A stretch of 64,000 nucleotides of DNA. Origin: Candidatus Tisiphia endosymbiont of Nemotelus nigrinus (GTDB taxonomy: Bacteria > Pseudomonadota > Alphaproteobacteria > Rickettsiales > Rickettsiaceae). Position numbers and translations under genes: made by a program. Shown one piece after another: positions 62,890-64,000 of the stretch; positions within the stretch are counted from its first letter, which is position 1; every line of letters starts with the position of its first letter. Under the pieces are notes generated by a model, which saw nothing but the letters and a program-made list of their open reading frames with translations, searched no databases and was not told where the DNA came from. The stretch covers positions 1-64,000 of the forward strand of contig NZ_OZ032151.1 in NCBI RefSeq assembly GCF_964026475.1, written 5' to 3'.

Positions 62890-64000
62890 TTGATCAAACA
62901 TATCCTGAACCCATTGCACTATTCCTCCAATTATCCCTATATCCTCTTCTTTTTTGATTTCTGGCATTGGAGGTATTAGTTCGGGGTATTTGCGAGTTTG
63001 AAACAATAATTGTTCAATAGAATACCCAGCTTCATTAGAACCTAGTAGATTTTGACTTTTCCATAATTCTGCTAGCAAGCACGCCATTTCAGAATGAATA
63101 GTTGGGACATCCTGTTTGGAACTAAAACCTACTCCTTCGATTTTAATATGATAACCTTGTTTATCTAATCCATATTCTTGTAATATGTTATTAACTTCTC
63201 TTTGAGTAGCAATTGTTTGGCGTTGAATATAAGGATTATTGCTGACAAATAAAATAACAAAATCTTTTTCTTCACCAAGCTCCCCGTTTAAAATCTTATT
63301 GACAAGAATCACTGCAGCGTCATAAGCAGTCGTAGCAGTATTAGGTCTTTCGTTATTCTTGCCCATTTCGGTATTTATTACTTTAGCAGAGCTTCTCTGA
63401 TCCTTATTAAGGAAGTTATTTAATAAATCCTCACTCATCATGCTTTCTGTAAGTATCTTTTGGCCTGTATTCGCATAATTAGGATAGATTCTTCCAGGGA
63501 AGAGACCTTTGGGACATTTTTCTTTTGTTGTATATTGAATGAAGGGATTTGTTATATCTAAGGCAATATTATAACTTTTAGCAAGTGATTCAAGATATGT
63601 TTTTCCTTCCTCTGTGCGAGCTGAATCTTCTCCAACTAATAAAGAAGCATCTAATTTATGGATATCTCCTTTATCTTGCCATATTTTTAGCAATTTAGCA
63701 TATGTATCAGGGTTAATGCCATCAATATTAGCCCATAATGGTCTTGCTCCGGCTAATACTAACACTGGTCCATTAACTTTAATTTGTTCTATTATTTTAT
63801 TGTAATAAATTATCCGTGCCAATAAACCAATTCTAGATGCTCCAGCAATCCAGCTTTCAGCATATTCCTGATGCTGAGGCGATATTTCATCAATAAGCCC
63901 TAATTGTCTAGCCGCTTCAATATATTCGGATGCATATTTAGTCATCCAATCTTCACTGGTTAGTTCATTACGTTCCTGACCAACCTTACGATTAAATGCA
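62878..64000 (-). CDS. Unrecognised protein, N-terminus beyond the window edge
   Basis: The minus-strand frame is open from the stop at 62878 to the right edge (at least 373 residues). An ATG at 63945 exists but the frame continues upstream with sequence of the same quality (RKVGQERNELTSEDW), so the start is likely outside. It is rich in alternating strands and helices: NGPVLVLAGARPLWANIDGI, LDASLLVGEDSARTEEGKTY, ATTAYDAAVILVNKILNGEL, and FVILFVSNNPYIQRQTIATQ. These have the look of a Rossmann-like enzyme but I cannot name a family. No signal peptide is visible in the part seen. It overlaps the glycosylase gene tail to tail. Confidence 0.7.
   Translation of the reverse strand, partial: AFNRKVGQERNELTSEDWMTKYASEYIEAARQLGLIDEISPQHQEYAESWIAGASRIGLLARIIYYNKIIEQIKVNGPVLVLAGARPLWANIDGINPDTYAKLLKIWQDKGDIHKLDASLLVGEDSARTEEGKTYLESLAKSYNIALDITNPFIQYTTKEKCPKGLFPGRIYPNYANTGQKILTESMMSEDLLNNFLNKDQRSSAKVINTEMGKNNERPNTATTAYDAAVILVNKILNGELGEEKDFVILFVSNNPYIQRQTIATQREVNNILQEYGLDKQGYHIKIEGVGFSSKQDVPTIHSEMACLLAELWKSQNLLGSNEAGYSIEQLLFQTRKYPELIPPMPEIKKEEDIGIIGGIVQWVQDMFDQLDY

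Overview
The window reads as chromosome of an obligate intracellular alphaproteobacterium of the family Rickettsiaceae, most likely Rickettsia or a close sister. The evidence is an AT-rich sequence, single-copy genes resembling Rickettsia orthologues (TlyC, split SpoT, ProP-type MFS paralogues, a RickA-like actin nucleator, FzlA), decaying insertion sequences, and long spacers packed with palindromic repeats that sometimes sit inside reading frames. I cannot place it to species. The lineage assignment is inference from remembered family resemblance, not from a search.

Layout. Positions 1-2800: an IS481-type transposase running off the left edge, a short SpoT-like HD hydrolase and a decayed IS3 element. 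3.0-9 kb: dnaN, dapD, a zinc-ribbon membrane protein, an RDD protein, recR and a two-gene two-component system. 9-21 kb: tolQ-tolR-tolA, der, prs, alr overlapping mlaE, mlaF, a YihY protein, a YfgM-like protein with bamB, and cpoB. 21-35 kb: an alpha/beta hydrolase, xthA, an SBP-UPF0126 fusion, xseA, a small exported protein, a ProP paralogue, a lon remnant, a HIT protein, asd, rlmH, an LD-carboxypeptidase, a two-helix membrane protein and dusB. 35-50 kb: ybeY-tlyC-ABC-F, a hemerythrin-like protein, a D,D-carboxypeptidase, a second ProP paralogue with rimM, a GNAT protein, and rimP-nusA//infB-rbfA split by about 1 kb of repeats. 50-64 kb: a porin, a coiled-coil hypothetical, fzlA-ychF-GNAT-pth, rplY, a RickA-like gene, rpmG-rpsP, tRNA-Thr, an ABC exporter, a 3-methyladenine glycosylase and the end of an unrecognised gene that runs off the right edge.

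Functional themes. Envelope work dominates: lysine/DAP and peptidoglycan (dapD, asd, alr, DacF-like, LdcA-like), Tol (tolQRA, cpoB), Bam (bamB), lipid transport (mlaE, mlaF) and a porin. Translation and RNA maturation genes form the second group (rimP, nusA, infB, rbfA, rimM, rlmH, dusB, ybeY, pth, rpmG, rpsP, rplY, ychF, der).

The most interesting signals are: (1) a 164-bp MITE with TA target duplications present three times, once nested in another repeat with a reconstructable empty site; (2) palindromic repeats in frame ahead of the signal peptides of bamB and the LD-carboxypeptidase; (3) a RickA-like protein whose N-terminal module is duplicated and whose tail is extended; (4) a periplasmic solute-binding domain fused to a UPF0126/TRIC-type membrane domain; (5) a terminator-like hairpin directly before rimP; (6) a hemerythrin-like gene and a stand-alone kinase/receiver pair. 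I found no CRISPR array, prophage or secretion/toxin cassette.
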